Source: Xestospongia muta (Eukaryota > Porifera > Demospongiae > Haplosclerida > Petrosiidae). From it: a stretch of 64,000 nt of DNA. Below, piece after piece: positions 10,889 to 21,157 of the stretch. The DNA is taken from the NCBI GenBank assembly GCA_963693285.1, contig OY848917.1:13764192-13828191 (forward strand). Reading direction: 5' to 3'. The notes below the pieces were generated by a model. That model was not told the DNA's origin and did not search any database. It saw only the letters and a program-made list of their open reading frames with translations. The stretch's first letter is position 1, and each line of letters starts with the position of its first letter. The translations under genes were made by a program, and so were the position numbers.

Positions 10889-11224
10889 TTTTTTCTCAGC
10901 CTGGTTAATGAATTTCTGGTTATTAAGTGCAGAAATACCATTTGGTGTCCATGGTAACCTTTGATCATTGTAAGATTTTGTTGCATGGAATAGAAAGCAT
11001 TTCTATTGCAAAAGACTTGTTGCATGCGATGAAAATTGGCGTGATTCTTTATGACACATGAAGAGATTTATCGCATACAACAAGTTGCACGAAACAAAGT
11101 TGCATTGTGTATCCTGGCCTTTATGCTACATTTTGTCAAAAAGTCACAGTTATTTCGACCAATCTACGTTTTGATCCAGAGTAGTGTGGTTCGTAATATA
11201 CCTACATCATTTATTTGTCACTTG

Positions 11225-11417
11225 TTCAAACTATAGACCTATTTCATTGTTGCCTTTTGTTTCTAAACTGTTTGAAAGACTTGTGTTTGATATATTCCTC
11301 TACTTGAATCGGTACGTAACCTTTTATGTAATTCAACTGTTATGGATCAAATTGAAAGCTTTCCCAGATTTGGTATACAAGTATCTTAATGATGTGTCTT
11401 CTGAGACAACAAGTTAG
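11225..11417 (+). pseudogene. LINE reverse transcriptase fragment
   Basis: A short plus-strand peptide has NYRPISLLPFVSKLFERLV, a strongly conserved block in the N-terminal part of LINE reverse transcriptases. The match stops after about 30 residues, so this is a small truncated insertion. Confidence 0.6.
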
Positions 11418-11795
11418 GCAAACACCAAAAATGCATGCAAAACAACTACATATATGTAACCTTTCATTTGCAATTCTAGAGCACAACATGTGTGGTTTTT
11501 CAAAATAGGTCACACATTATACCTGTGTCAAACTTTTTTTAAAAACAGCATCGGCAAATTTAACTTTTATTGGCTGACTAGCCCCTACAGTAAAGTAGAT
11601 AATCACAGTACATACGGATGGATAACAACTCTGCTTATCATTATATGTAGTTAATACTACATGTACATATACATGAGACATACCTAATAGAGAGACCCCA
11701 TCAAGGCCATTTATTGCTTTTTTACAGTTATCTTGACTGTCTAATCTAAAAAACAGAAATTATGACATAAAAATACATATACATGTGAAATACAC
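11366..11795. repeat. Dispersed repeat, copy 1
   Basis: About 420 bp here match 34986-35397 in the same orientation with few differences. Both copies hold AGCATCGGCAAATTTAA and CCCCATC-(A/G)(A/G)G(G/A)CCATTTAT blocks. On the minus strand each contains two short exon-like segments with splice sites, encoding QDNCKKAINGLDGVSLLG and ASQPIKFKFADAVF. The family is not recognised. Confidence 0.7.
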
Positions 11796-12485
11796 TGCAA
11801 AAAAGTTCGTTTATTTTAACCATTTTTTGTAGGTCAAAACAATTGAAACTGAGGCAACCATTGGTAAAGTTATTTAAATAACCATCGTTTTTATAAGGTA
11901 GAGTCAAGACTATAATATAATGGTAATTTTGAATTATTAATAATTAGTTTCAACTTATAATTTGTCCAGTTTTAAACAAATCATTCTTTTAAAATAAAAA
12001 ATAGTAAGTTGTTTTAAATTAATTAACTCAACAAGTGTTGTTTTAAACAAATAATAGAAGTGAGCTAATGAAATCACAAAATGAATTGCTCACAACTCAG
12101 TGAAATTTTTAATTCCTGTTGTCACAGATAGATAGGTTGCCGTCTTCTTTTTTTCTGAACAAGGTAGAGAAAAACAAACTCCTGGAAAAGACACATCTTT
12201 GATTTCTTTAGGATACTCCAAGTCATATATGAAGAAAGTGACAAATCAAACCATTAATGCTTTACATAAATAATATTGTAATCTCAGTATTTAATACAAA
12301 GGCATTATCATCAATCAGAATCAGTTTTACACTTACATTATTACCTGAAATTCATCAGATAAACAACAAAGATTCAGACTTAGCACAACAGTTCAACAAT
12401 AACAAATAAAGCTTTCTTCTCATCAAATTCTTGGTCACCTATTATTACATTTTATGCACGACTAAATATTATATATTTACAAACC
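11796..12485. other. AT-rich intergenic, nothing recognised
   Basis: Very AT-rich, with many TTTAAAC and ATTAAT stretches. No coding or RNA signal is seen on either strand. Confidence 0.4.
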
Positions 12486-12686
12486 TTAGTACATTTCATC
12501 AGCTTTTGCAACTGCTTTCATTATAGCCTTTGTTCTGATATCTTCAGTATACTCAAATAACTGCATAGTCTTCCAGTTCTGCGTACCTGTGTCGACAACA
12601 TTCTTTCTAGAATCACTTTCAGATCGTGCATTGATACACTCCATTATTGAAGGTCTCCATTTATCAATAGCTGCTGATGCAAACAC
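12486..12686 (-). CDS. Unrecognised short ORF near the SAM gene
   Basis: An open minus-strand frame encodes KWRPSIMECINARSESDSR and EDIRTKAIMKAVAKADEMY before a stop. The composition looks protein-like. It could be a downstream exon of the SAM-domain gene at 12846-13081, but that gene has its own stop. No domain is recognised. Confidence 0.25.
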   Translation of the reverse strand: MFASAAIDKWRPSIMECINARSESDSRKNVVDTGTQNWKTMQLFEYTEDIRTKAIMKAVAKADEMY

Positions 12687-12845
12687 TGTTACTGGGCTGG
12701 AATCACTGATAGCATGTGGTGTTACTAAGTGAAGGGCTTGGCAGTGGAGCTACAGTAGGTTGAGTGATTTCTTTTATCTATGACAGAAAAAAATGGTAAA
12801 TCTACAAGTAGTGAAAACAATGGCTTACTTGACTAATCAATTTGC

Positions 12846-13081
12846 CTATCTTTTAGGAGGACCTATTTTTTTACAGATCACTTTTACGTCATCTTCAGTG
12901 AGGTCAATAAAAGCGGCTCCATATTCATCTAATAATAACAAGTAACAGCATGAAAGCATGACTTCTTACCCTCAAATTCTCTACACATTGATTGTGGAAT
13001 CCTTACTTCCAAGTACTCGGTAACCTGTTCTGAAGACTTCTCACTGAATGACAAGGCCTCTTCAACCTCCATTTCAGACAT
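12846..13081 (-). CDS. SAM-domain protein, two exons
   Basis: Exon 1 is 12970-13081 (ATG at 13081) and exon 2 is 12846-12928, separated by a 41-bp GT-AG intron (12929-12969). They join in phase 1 to give VTEYLEVRIPQSMCREFEDE followed by YGAAFIDLTEDDVKVICKK. This is a sterile-alpha-motif: short helices, then a DGxxFLxLT-like turn (here GAAFIDLT), then the last helix. The protein is only about 65 residues and stops after IGPPKR. SAM domains oligomerise or bind partners. It lies head to head with the C2H2 gene at 13085, suggesting a shared promoter within a mobile unit. Confidence 0.6.
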
Positions 13082-13084
13082 GTG

Positions 13085-13750
13085 CTTTTCCGAACGTTCA
13101 TTCTTATGTCAGTCTCATCCCACGTGTCCACTGCAAAGATACTGGCTTTGAATTATAATGTGGTATCGATGGATGCACAGCTCTTTTTAGAACATTTGGA
13201 CCATTTAATTCACATGTGTATGTATAGGCATCATCGAGATGCTATGGAATTAAATGGAATTAACTGTTTTACCTGCCATTGATTCAACTGTTGACATTAG
13301 TCTGGGTAATTCAATTACAGAAGAATCAACCGGAAATGTGACATTTGTCATTCAGAATGGTGCCAGTTATCCTACATCACTGACCGCAGCTACTTGCATT
13401 CAACAAGTAGTTTTTTAGATTCTCTAGCTAAGTTTCTTATGAAGCTCTCGCAGCGTCACCATTTGTTGCAAATCGCTATATCTGATGTAATTACTGGTTG
13501 TCAAGACAGATTTCAAGGTGTGGCTGACTTTGTATCAGTGCTAATTGCTGACAGAATGACTCAGAGTGGTATCAATGAAGCAATTCTAGCAGACATTTGC
13601 TCTATAGAAGAAGGCTCTTTACCTAAACCTTTTGTCTGGCCTCGGGACCAATTATTTACAAGAAAAGTACTATCACAAAAACTTTCCTTACGTAGTGAGT
13701 TTGTCATTACTTTGCATTATGTACTACTACTACTAATTTTTATTATGTAA
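13085..13750 (+). pseudogene. C2H2/DIMHNLYEGV-family gene, 5' half
   Basis: 13085-13240 encodes two finger-like blocks, including CGIDGCTALFRTFGPFNSHV, with an in-frame TAA between them. 13394-13748 encodes ISDVITGCQDRFQGVADFVS and KPFVWPRDQLFTRKVLSQ. The remaining half resumes at 15290 beyond an inserted element. I know this only as a widespread uncharacterised animal family rich in transposon-like copies, possibly related to CACTA or KDZ transposases. Stops and frame changes make this copy a relic. Confidence 0.45.
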
Positions 13751-13918
13751 AAATTGTGATAGTTATAGTCTCTATTTTTCGTCTATTCTGAAAAAAGGAG
13801 AGAAATGATACAGAGATGTGACAAATTTTATTACGTACCGATTTTTGAAACATTGAAGATAATTCTATGTAATAAAGGTATGCTACATGAAGTTTTAATC
13901 ATCTCGCCAGGCTGATTC

Positions 13919-15282
13919 TAGTCTAGCTAGCTAGACCCTCCTCCTTTTTGATAAGTTGACGGGCGGAGGAGGGTCTAGAAGCGAATTGGGCTTACTGCCC
14001 CATTGGAATGTATGGAATGTGGGGCAGTACCGCAATGTTTACATAGTGGTTATAAATTGTTATTATAATTGTTTGCATGTGACCCCTAAGATCTTTATGT
14101 TCTCCTTGCAAATTTGGAAGCTGTTATGCCAAGCCAATATAAGTACTGCTGACCATAGAGGTTAGTTTGTTTTAATATTTCGTTACTTAGAGTGTCTGTC
14201 CATAGATGTTTAAAATAAATTATTGGTTCTGCTCCAGACAATTGAGTGGTTGGTCCTGGTTTTTCTTGGTACTGAGGAATACTAGTATCAGGATAATTAG
14301 TAGGAGGAGTTGGAGAAGAGGTGGTACCAGAAGAAGAGAAAGTTGTAGTAACATTACTAGTTTCTTCATCACAAAAATAATCATCATCTTTTTTTTCATT
14401 TTCATCATTTTCATCAACAAAACCATCGAAATCGTCGTCACTGAAATCGCTATCTATTTCTTCCATCAATTGTAACAAAGCCTCAGGATCATTTGAACTT
14501 AGAAAACGAGCCATTTCAAAAGAAAACTTAGAAAAGTTGATCCAAAAAAAGCGAATGTTTTTATAACAGCTCCAGGTGCCTAAAAGAGCCTTCCGCGTTT
14601 TGCAATGAAATTGGGTGGGGCTCCGTATGGAGCCTTCCGCAAACGAAGGGATAACTGAAACCCAGGGACATGTTATTGGCGTACTAAATAAATTTGTCAA
14701 AGAAATGTTTTTGATAAAATTCCAGGTTGTTACCAAACTGTCTATATTAGTTCTTTTTATTTTCTAGTAAGCAACTTGTAAATCCTACAATATTTGCATT
14801 TTTTTGAAAGGATGACCTCTGAAAGAACAAATTAATCAGATATATGATATAATTTTTTTTCAAATCACTTAATTGTCAAAAAATCAAAACTTTTAAACTA
14901 ATATTGCTGTTGTTTGTCTAAAAGTTGGAGATACAAACAATTTCAGGGGAGATGACAAATTTTGTTCCCACATATTTTTCATTTAATGCTTTTCACTGAT
15001 TTTCCATTAGAACTAGCAAAGGTGAAATAACTAATACAAAAAAATGATGACAGTCGTTAGAAGATGGTTTTTCTCTGCTCATCTTTAGGCAAATCATGTG
15101 TCATTTTTTTAGAGTATAACTCCATGTGACAATTGCAATAACAGTTTATAACCACTATGTAAATATTGCGGTACTGCCCCACATTCCATACATTCTAATG
15201 GGGCAGTAAGCCCAGTTCGCTTCTAGACCCTCCTCCGCCCATCAGCTTATCAAAAAGGAGGAGGGTCTAGCTAGCTAGACTA
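13919..15282. mobile_element. Long-TIR DNA transposon with 9-bp target duplication
   Basis: Left 13919-14071 and right 15131-15282 are about 150-bp inverted repeats, nearly identical. Each contains an internal palindrome (CTAGACCCTCCTCC ... GGAGGAGGGTCTAG). The element is flanked by GGCTGATTC at 13910-13918 and again at 15283-15291. A 9-bp duplication with long TIRs is the pattern of Mutator-like elements. The interior, however, encodes a piggyBac-like N-terminal fragment (14095-14514), which would normally go with TTAA. It lies inside the C2H2-family relic, so it jumped after that gene. Confidence 0.75.
14095..14514 (-). pseudogene. piggyBac-like transposase N-terminal fragment
   Basis: From ATG at 14514 the minus strand encodes MARFLSSNDPEALLQLMEE, an acidic Asp/Glu-rich region, then KPGPTTQLSGAEPIIYF and TDTLSNEILKQTNLYGQQ. 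The last two are the start of the piggyBac DDE domain as I know it. The frame reaches about 14095 and nothing downstream resembles the catalytic Asp residues. It appears to be an internally deleted transposase gene inside the long-TIR element. The frame also runs upstream of 14514 to 14736, but that part looks like leader sequence. Confidence 0.5.
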
Positions 15283-15289
15283 GGCTGAT

Positions 15290-16447
15290 TCATACCGTAA
15301 TGACTTTTGTGATGGTACACTTTTTAAATCACATCCTCTTTTCAGCCTTGATCAGCAAGCACTGCAGATCATAGCATACTTTGACGAATTAGAAGTTGTC
15401 AATCCTTAGGGCTATTATGTTGCTAAGCATAAATTAGGATGCATGCATTTTCTTTTTGTTAGGGAATATCAAGCCTCATTATCGTTCTACACATTTAGCC
15501 TCTTATCTAGTAGCAGTTGGAAAATCTAAAGATATAGCTCATTACGGGATTGATACTTTTTGTTACCTTTTGTTGAGGACTTAAAAACTCTTTATTTACA
15601 TGGTATTGCAATAACGCTTGATACTGAAACAAAGCTGTTTTATGGAGCTTTATTGGGATTCTTAGGAGATAATCTAGGTGCTCATCTAGTTGGTGGCTTT
15701 AAGGCATTTCATTTGCATTAAGGATATGCCGATACTGTATGATCACGTCAGCACAATCTCAAGAAATTAGTAATGAAGCAGATTGTGTGCTAAGAACTTC
15801 TGAATCTCATGAAGAGCATTGTTTGCTTTTGTCTGGTCCACTTCATATTCATTTTTCTACCACATTCGGAGTCAAACGCTGATCGATCCTTGCAGACGTG
15901 CCTGGGCTTTCTGTGGCAACAGGTTTACCACATGACATCATGCACAATCTGTATGAAGGTGTTGTTAAGCTAGAGCTGAAGTTATTTCTTGCTTATTGTA
16001 TAGGAAAAAAGTACTTCACTATTGACGAACTTAATCGAAAGATTTGCTACTATGATTTTAAATCTAACGAGTACAAGATTAGACAGTCAGCATCCCAGAT
16101 GATTAATTTAAGCAAGGAGTTTTCTATGCTAATTGGTGATAAGATTTCTATGACTAACATTATTACTCTTTCTTACTCTTACTTAAAATCTCTGCAATTA
16201 CTTTGTCACCTAGTGTTAGCCTTAATACATTGCCTTATTTGCGCATTCTTATTGAGGAAAAAATTGAACTTTTTAACCATTTCTATCCCACTTTTTCAGT
16301 TATTCCTATAAAGCAGTCATCACAGAGAGGAAACTTTAAGAATGTACTAAAGACTGTTGCTAAAATTACGTCATCTGCCTCTTCCTCAGTTACTTCAGTT
16401 GGTAATTCTTCATCTTTTTCCTTTAAAATTAAGAAACAAAATAGTTA
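15290..16447 (+). pseudogene. C2H2/DIMHNLYEGV-family gene, 3' half
   Basis: It resumes the relic begun at 13085. Blocks in order are HPLFSLDQQALQIIAYFDEL, GNIKPHYRSTHLASYLVA, YGALLGFLGDNLGAHLVGG, and VPGLSVATGLPHDIMHNLYE followed by KYFTIDELNRKICYYDF (15898-16311). Frame changes occur between most blocks. A related gene copy lies at 36630-37880, with YCDGSCYKSHPLY and ALQIIAYFDEVEVCNPFG. The HDIMHNLYEGV motif is reminiscent of the DxMH motif in CACTA-type transposases; function is not assigned. Confidence 0.45.
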
Positions 16448-16502
16448 ATAAAATCAATTTAAGGTAGCTGTGTATTATTATAGTATAATCTCTTTTCTAT
16501 AG

Positions 16503-17253
16503 ATACCAAAAACAGAATCAGAATGGAAGGAGATTGCCAAACAGTTTAATGATCGATGGAATTTCTCACATTGTATAGGAGAAATTGACGAAAAACATAT
16601 CAATATTAGACCACCAGCTAATAGTGGCTCTTTCTATTACAATTATAAGCAGAGATTTAGTAATGTACTCTTGGCAGTTGTCGATGATGATTACACATTT
16701 GTGTATGTCGACATTGGGTGCAATGGAAGGGAATCGGATGGAGGTGTTTTTAGAGACAGTACAATGTGTGTTACACTTGATAGCAATTCTTTGAACATTC
16801 CGTCACAAGAACCACTACCTGGGTGTACTATACCAATTCCATACATGTTTGTGGGGGATGAAGCTTTTCCGTTGAGAGATTACTGCCTTACCTTTTCAAA
16901 TCCTTAAAACATTGGCTTTTACTCTCATTTCGCCAATGATCTGGATATACTTGGTAAGTTTCAGGATGTTCACTATCCAGACAGCCTGGAGGAGTGTAAG
17001 TTGCATGAGTATCTGGTTGTGACAGCAAGTAGTTGTGTAAAAGGCAGCATGTTAAAACTATTGTTTCCACTTTTCAGGTGCAAGGTTAATTGGTGACGTT
17101 AAAACTCTAAAGCGATTGGCTAAGATTCCAAAGGCATTTTCAACAATTGTTCTTGCACGGCTGAGCCTATAGTTGTAAATTCTTCTTTTAACTGTCAAAC
17201 CAATCTGGCTAAAAGGTTTTTGTATGTAATCATACAAAAGGTACTTCAAAGCT
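16503..17253. pseudogene. Harbinger 3 transposase with inverted C-terminal half
   Basis: 16503-16881 (plus) encodes IPKTESEWKEIAKQFNDRW through VDIGCNGRESDGGVFRD to VGDEAFPLRDY, after an acceptor (ctatag). The continuation is on the minus strand: 17235 down to about 17060 gives YIQKPFSQIGLTVKRRIYNY and RARTIVENAFGILANRF. After a 1-base deletion at PEK, 17070-16888 gives LTCCLLHNYLLSQPD. The conserved order therefore needs the segment of about 16882-17235 to be flipped. Catalytic Asp, Asp and Glu are all present but lie on two strands. GAMDGKH has become GEIDEKH. Confidence 0.75.
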
Positions 17254-17359
17254 ATATCGTGAATAATAAAGTACTTTAATTCTGAAGCAGGTGCAGTTTC
17301 TTGGCAAAATAATATGATATAACAGTATTTACCAATATCATTAATCAATATCACTTGTT

Positions 17360-17645
17360 GACTGTCATTATACTCTATATATTATATTATCGTCATTTTG
17401 TTATTTATTTCATTAATTTGCATTTAACAACTTTTATCCATACTGGGTATGGATGTTTCTGATTTTTTTGGTAACCTCCTTCTCTAAAAACAAGATTGAA
17501 AAATTCAGTCTTCCTGAAATAATATCTTTAAATTAATGCCTGAAGTTGTGGCAGACAGTCGAATTGTGTAATACATTTCTAAATCCACAACCCAACCATT
17601 ATCAGAAGGAACACAAAATAATTTATTGTCTTCAGTCAACACTCG
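17360..17645. other. Intergenic, left flank of hAT insertion
   Basis: AT-rich sequence with no ORF having family features. It may be part of Harbinger 3, because a MADF first exon lies just beyond the hAT insertion at 19798-19945. Confidence 0.3.
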
Positions 17646-17653
17646 GCCACTAC

Positions 17654-19767
17654 TAGGGATGGGCGATAACAGTATTTGATTCTCACGATTATCATTATGT
17701 CATTTATCACAATAATTTCGATTATCATATATCATAGTGGTATTGTCTAAACCCATGAAAATTTTCAAACAATTTTGCAATAATAACATTAATGCATATT
17801 TACAGAAAGAAAAATGAACTTGTCAACATTTTTTGGGTTTAATCGAGATCTCAGATTGTCATTAATGTACCCTGCTTTACTGAATATCCTTTCTGACGGG
17901 ACACTAGTACCACCACTGCAGTGGGTCTATTTCCACTGAAGCTACTGGAAAATCTAAATAAGATGCAATTTCACTCTCAACTTTCTGTTCAGGTGTCATG
18001 ACTACTCTAGGAGAATTGTGACATTCACCAGTAATCTTACTAAGAACTGCAGCTAATCCTTTCAACCGCTTCTTAGGAGGTGCTAATCCTTTCAACTGCT
18101 TCTTAGGAGGTTGATTCTCTTCCATGTCCAATGAAAGTGTAGGTGTCATCAAGTTCAAGAAGGAGGCACGCTTCACGAAGAGAAGATAGAACTGTAGCCT
18201 TCTTTTGATCATCTAGCTGAGAGTCTTTAAACCTTGGGTCTAAAAATGAAGCAGTGTGAATTAACTCTTCAACATCAGATGAGGTATTTCGTTTCTTCAT
18301 GTCCTCAAGCAGTGCTGTCTTAATTTCACCTACTAAGCCAGTATCTTCAGCTGTGACAGTCATGGCTTTCTCTATATGTCGTGTAATTGTAAGTAGTGCC
18401 GAAATTGTTACATGCTTCTCCCCTGATAAAGCATCAGTCAGTGTAGCAATGGGCTTAAGAACTTCAATAATTGTTTCCACTGAAAATGTGGCATCTGATG
18501 GCATGAGGTGGCGATTGTCACGATCAGCAATAAGAACACCAGAAGTAGCTTGCTGTTGCTCAACTACACGTTCAACCATGTTGTAACTTGATCCCCATTT
18601 TGTAGACACTGATCCCACTAGTTTGTGCACTGGAAGGCCCAAAGATTGCTGCTTCTCAGTGAGATCACGTGCTTTTTTCCAACTCCTATGAAATAGCTCA
18701 ACAAGGCAGTGGCATTTTGCAAGAGCACTTTGAACTCTAGCACACTGAAGGGCTTTGTTGATGACAAGATCTAAATTGTGGCCTAGCCTTGTCCACTGAA
18801 GAGTATAAAATGCATTAACTATATTAGATGCATTGTTGGTAGTTGTAGCAATGAGATTCTCTGCTGAAAGTCCCCAGTTCTCTAAAGTATCCTTTAATGC
18901 AGCTGCTATATTAGGGCCTGTGTGATCTTTATAGAGAGGAGATGTTGATAAGCAGAATGACTGTAAACTCCAATCTGTGTCAATCAAATGAACAGTGTAT
19001 GTTCAGTAGGGAATTGTAGAAGGACTAGTCCAAAAATCACATGTTCCAGCAAAGTACGATGCTTCCTTTAGTAGGGATCACAACATCCCTAACATGATTG
19101 TAAACCTTAGGAACTTCATAATCAGAAAAATGCTTTCTACTGGGAAGCTAATACTGGGGATTTAACTTGGGATACCATGTGTTGAAAACCAGGCTTTTCA
19201 ACAATAGATACTGGTCGCGTGTCTTTTGTGATGAAGTATGTGACAGCAGAATTCAGCTCTACTGCTGTGGGTGATTGGGGAGGGTACTTAGTAGCACGTT
19301 CATATGTCTGCTGCAGGGTGAGCTATACTAATCCATCACCTTTAGCCTTTATTCCCTTCTTGGCTACCTTAGGATGTGCTTCACTACACTTGTCAGGATG
19401 GTGTTCTCTCAAATGTACCAAGATGTTACTGGTATTGACACTCTTTGCTGGCACTTCCTTCAAGCATACTCTGCATACTGGAAGAGACTCTTTTTCGGTC
19501 AGTACTCTTCCTTCATTGTCAGCTCTTAGGCCAAAATAATCCCAGACAAGCTTTAGGCTTCTTCATAAGAGTAAGTTCAGATGAGGCAGTAGAGCTAGAC
19601 GAACAGCTAGACGATGCCATTTTGATATAATAGATATTAATTAACACACGTGTTAGCGCATGCGCAGTTGCACTGTCACACTCGTTATCGCGAGGATCAA
19701 TTATTGTGACGATCAATAACAGCGCTGTGACGATAACCATGGAAGCTATTACCATCGCCCATCCTTA
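17654..19767 (-). mobile_element. hAT transposon (ZBED-type), delimited
   Basis: The ends are TAGGGATGGGCGAT at 17654-17667 and the complement of TAAGGATGGGCGAT ending at 19767. GCCACTAC flanks both sides (17646-17653 and 19768-19775), an 8-bp duplication as expected for hAT. The 2114-bp interior encodes a BED finger and hAT transposase on the minus strand. It separates the Harbinger 3 transposase from a MADF exon, so it probably jumped into that element. Confidence 0.9.
17790..19620 (-). pseudogene. ZBED-type hAT transposase
   Basis: The start is near 19620 (MASSSCSSSSTASSELTL). A frame change leads into a BED finger (CRVCLKEVPAKSVNTSNILV, then HLREHHPDKCSE). 18103-18987 is a 294-residue open stretch with the catalytic-domain blocks TTNNASNIVNAF, RLGHNLDLVINKAL and VSTKWGSSYNMVERVVEQQ. 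A frame change near 18103-18212 leads to SEIASYLDFPVASVEIDPLQWW (shown here in part), and another to PSERIFSKAGYINDNLRSR, the C-terminal dimerisation motif. It is nearly complete, with about three frameshifts and one stop, so recently inactivated. Confidence 0.75.
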
Positions 19768-19797
19768 GCCACTACATAAAATTTACTCATCACACAC

Positions 19798-19945
19798 CTG
19801 GTACTTCCAGAGCATCAGAAATTTCTTTAGTAGCTTTTCCCCTCAAAGTTCTGTCCCAATAACGTTTATCTTTAGTGTTGTACAAACATGGACGATCTTG
19901 CAGTAGTTCAGTGACTTTAGCCACAGTCCAGTGTACTTCCACCAT
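19798..19945 (-). CDS. MADF-domain first exon (Harbinger 3 accessory protein)
   Basis: A minus-strand ATG at 19945 begins MVEVHWTVAKVTELLQDRP and goes on with LYNTKDKRYWDRTLRGKAT and EISDALEVPG before a donor (GTGTGTG). It parallels the exon at 10729-10888 residue for residue in layout and is the first half of a MADF DNA-binding domain. No second exon is seen; the hAT insertion lies directly downstream. Confidence 0.6.
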
Positions 19946-20189
19946 TTTCTATTGGCCACGCCTTTTTATTAACTATGTTTAAGTTTATTAACTAAATACC
20001 AGTCCATCACTATGGCAACCTTTAAAGTTAATTGCAACATGTTGCAAGGAATAGAATTAAATAGAACATTTTAATTAAATAAAACAGGTGTAATGCAAGA
20101 ATTAATTTTGATCCAATGTCAGTTAATGTGTCTGTTGTCACACTTAAATGCTGCTTAAATAACAACAAATTATTATTATTAAATTATGA

Positions 20190-21157
20190 CTGAAACTGAA
20201 CAGATAATGCAACATCAATACCTCAATAAAGCATACACCAGGATAAACGTTGACCACCTTTCCCAAGGGCCATTTCATTGGAAACAAAGTTTCGTCATGA
20301 AGGAAACAATATCTCCCACACATACATTCCTTGATCAATTAGGCCATTTGGTGTACTTGTTTAATGTAGTGATATACTCAGTAGACCATTTTGTCCAGAA
20401 GTGGTTCACTATGTTTTGACACAACTGCCATCAGTGTAACAGAGACATTGGTTGTTCTGAAATAGAGCGATCTGGTAGAGCAGTCAATGTTCGTCCTATC
20501 AGAAAATGACCTGGTGTAAAGACTTCAGTGATATCGTCATTAACATGATTTAAAGGAACCAATGGTCAACTATTTAAACAAGCTTCTTTAAACTTCGATT
20601 TGACACATTATAGTGCTCAATTCTTCAAAAGTCAGCTTGACATCCAATATGATCCGCCGTAAATGAGTTTTCATGCTCTTGATGGCTGAATCCCATAGTC
20701 CCCCAAAATTTAGAGCACGTTCTGGGATAAATCTCCATTCGATCATTTTCGATGTGCAGAATCCCGAAATAATTGTTTAAGAGTTCTTATCTTTCAGGAA
20801 TTGGAAAAGATCCCTCAGCTCGTGGTCTTCCCCAATGAAATTTGTTCTGTGATCACTCCATATGAGCGTGGGTAATCCTCTTCTGAAAATGTAGCGACGC
20901 AAGGCAGCAATAAAGGCTTCAGATCACACACTCACGAGTGATTAATCGAATGTGTTTCTTCGGAGGTTGATGATGTGAAATCGTAAACTAATAGAGGCAC
21001 TCAATAGATATAGACCAGCATGTAACATACGACAATGTTCTGAAAGGACAATCAATCTGACAAAGGGGTGTTTACCGTGAAAAATGATTGGATATACTTT
21101 AGAATATGACAGCTTAGCATTGGAGATACGACCACCCACACGAATTATACCAAGTGG
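20190..21157 (-). pseudogene. BEL/Pao integrase and C-terminal domain
   Basis: On the minus strand: LGIIRVGGRISNAKLSYSK, HPFVRLIVLSEHCRMLHAG (H2C2 zinc-binding region), GLPTLIWSDHRTNFIGED (integrase core with Asp), IEWRFIPERALNFGGLWDSA, and near 20200 RYCFLHDETLFPMKWPLGKV (DUF5641-like tail). Several stops break the frame. The upper boundary is the hAT insertion with its CAAGTGG duplication. Confidence 0.75.

Larger units (their letters stand above)
8584..11120 (+). mobile_element. PIF/Harbinger DNA transposon 1
   Basis: The ends are inverted: AGGCCAGGATACACGATGC at 8584 and the complement of AGGCCAGGATACACAATGC ending at 11120. Both are flanked by TTA (8581-8583 and 11121-11123), the 3-bp duplication typical of Harbinger. 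Inside are a HARBI1-like transposase on the plus strand (8809-8949, 9705-10491) and pieces of a MADF/BESS DNA-binding protein on the minus strand (10729-10888, 9164-9484). That is the two-protein content normal for the superfamily. Stops and deletions in the transposase make it non-autonomous now. Confidence 0.88.

Noticed and set aside
14206..14475. 89-codon plus-strand frame rich in Ile, Arg and Phe
   Set aside because: Complement of the acidic Asp/Glu codons of the piggyBac-like fragment; no independent support.
18299..18586. 95-codon plus-strand frame
   Set aside because: Shadow of the hAT transposase on the other strand, which has strong family motifs.
20000..20150. Pao LTR pair
   Set aside because: I compared the sequence near 20.0-20.2 kb with that after 34.2 kb and saw no convincing direct repeat. 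A computed alignment would be decisive.
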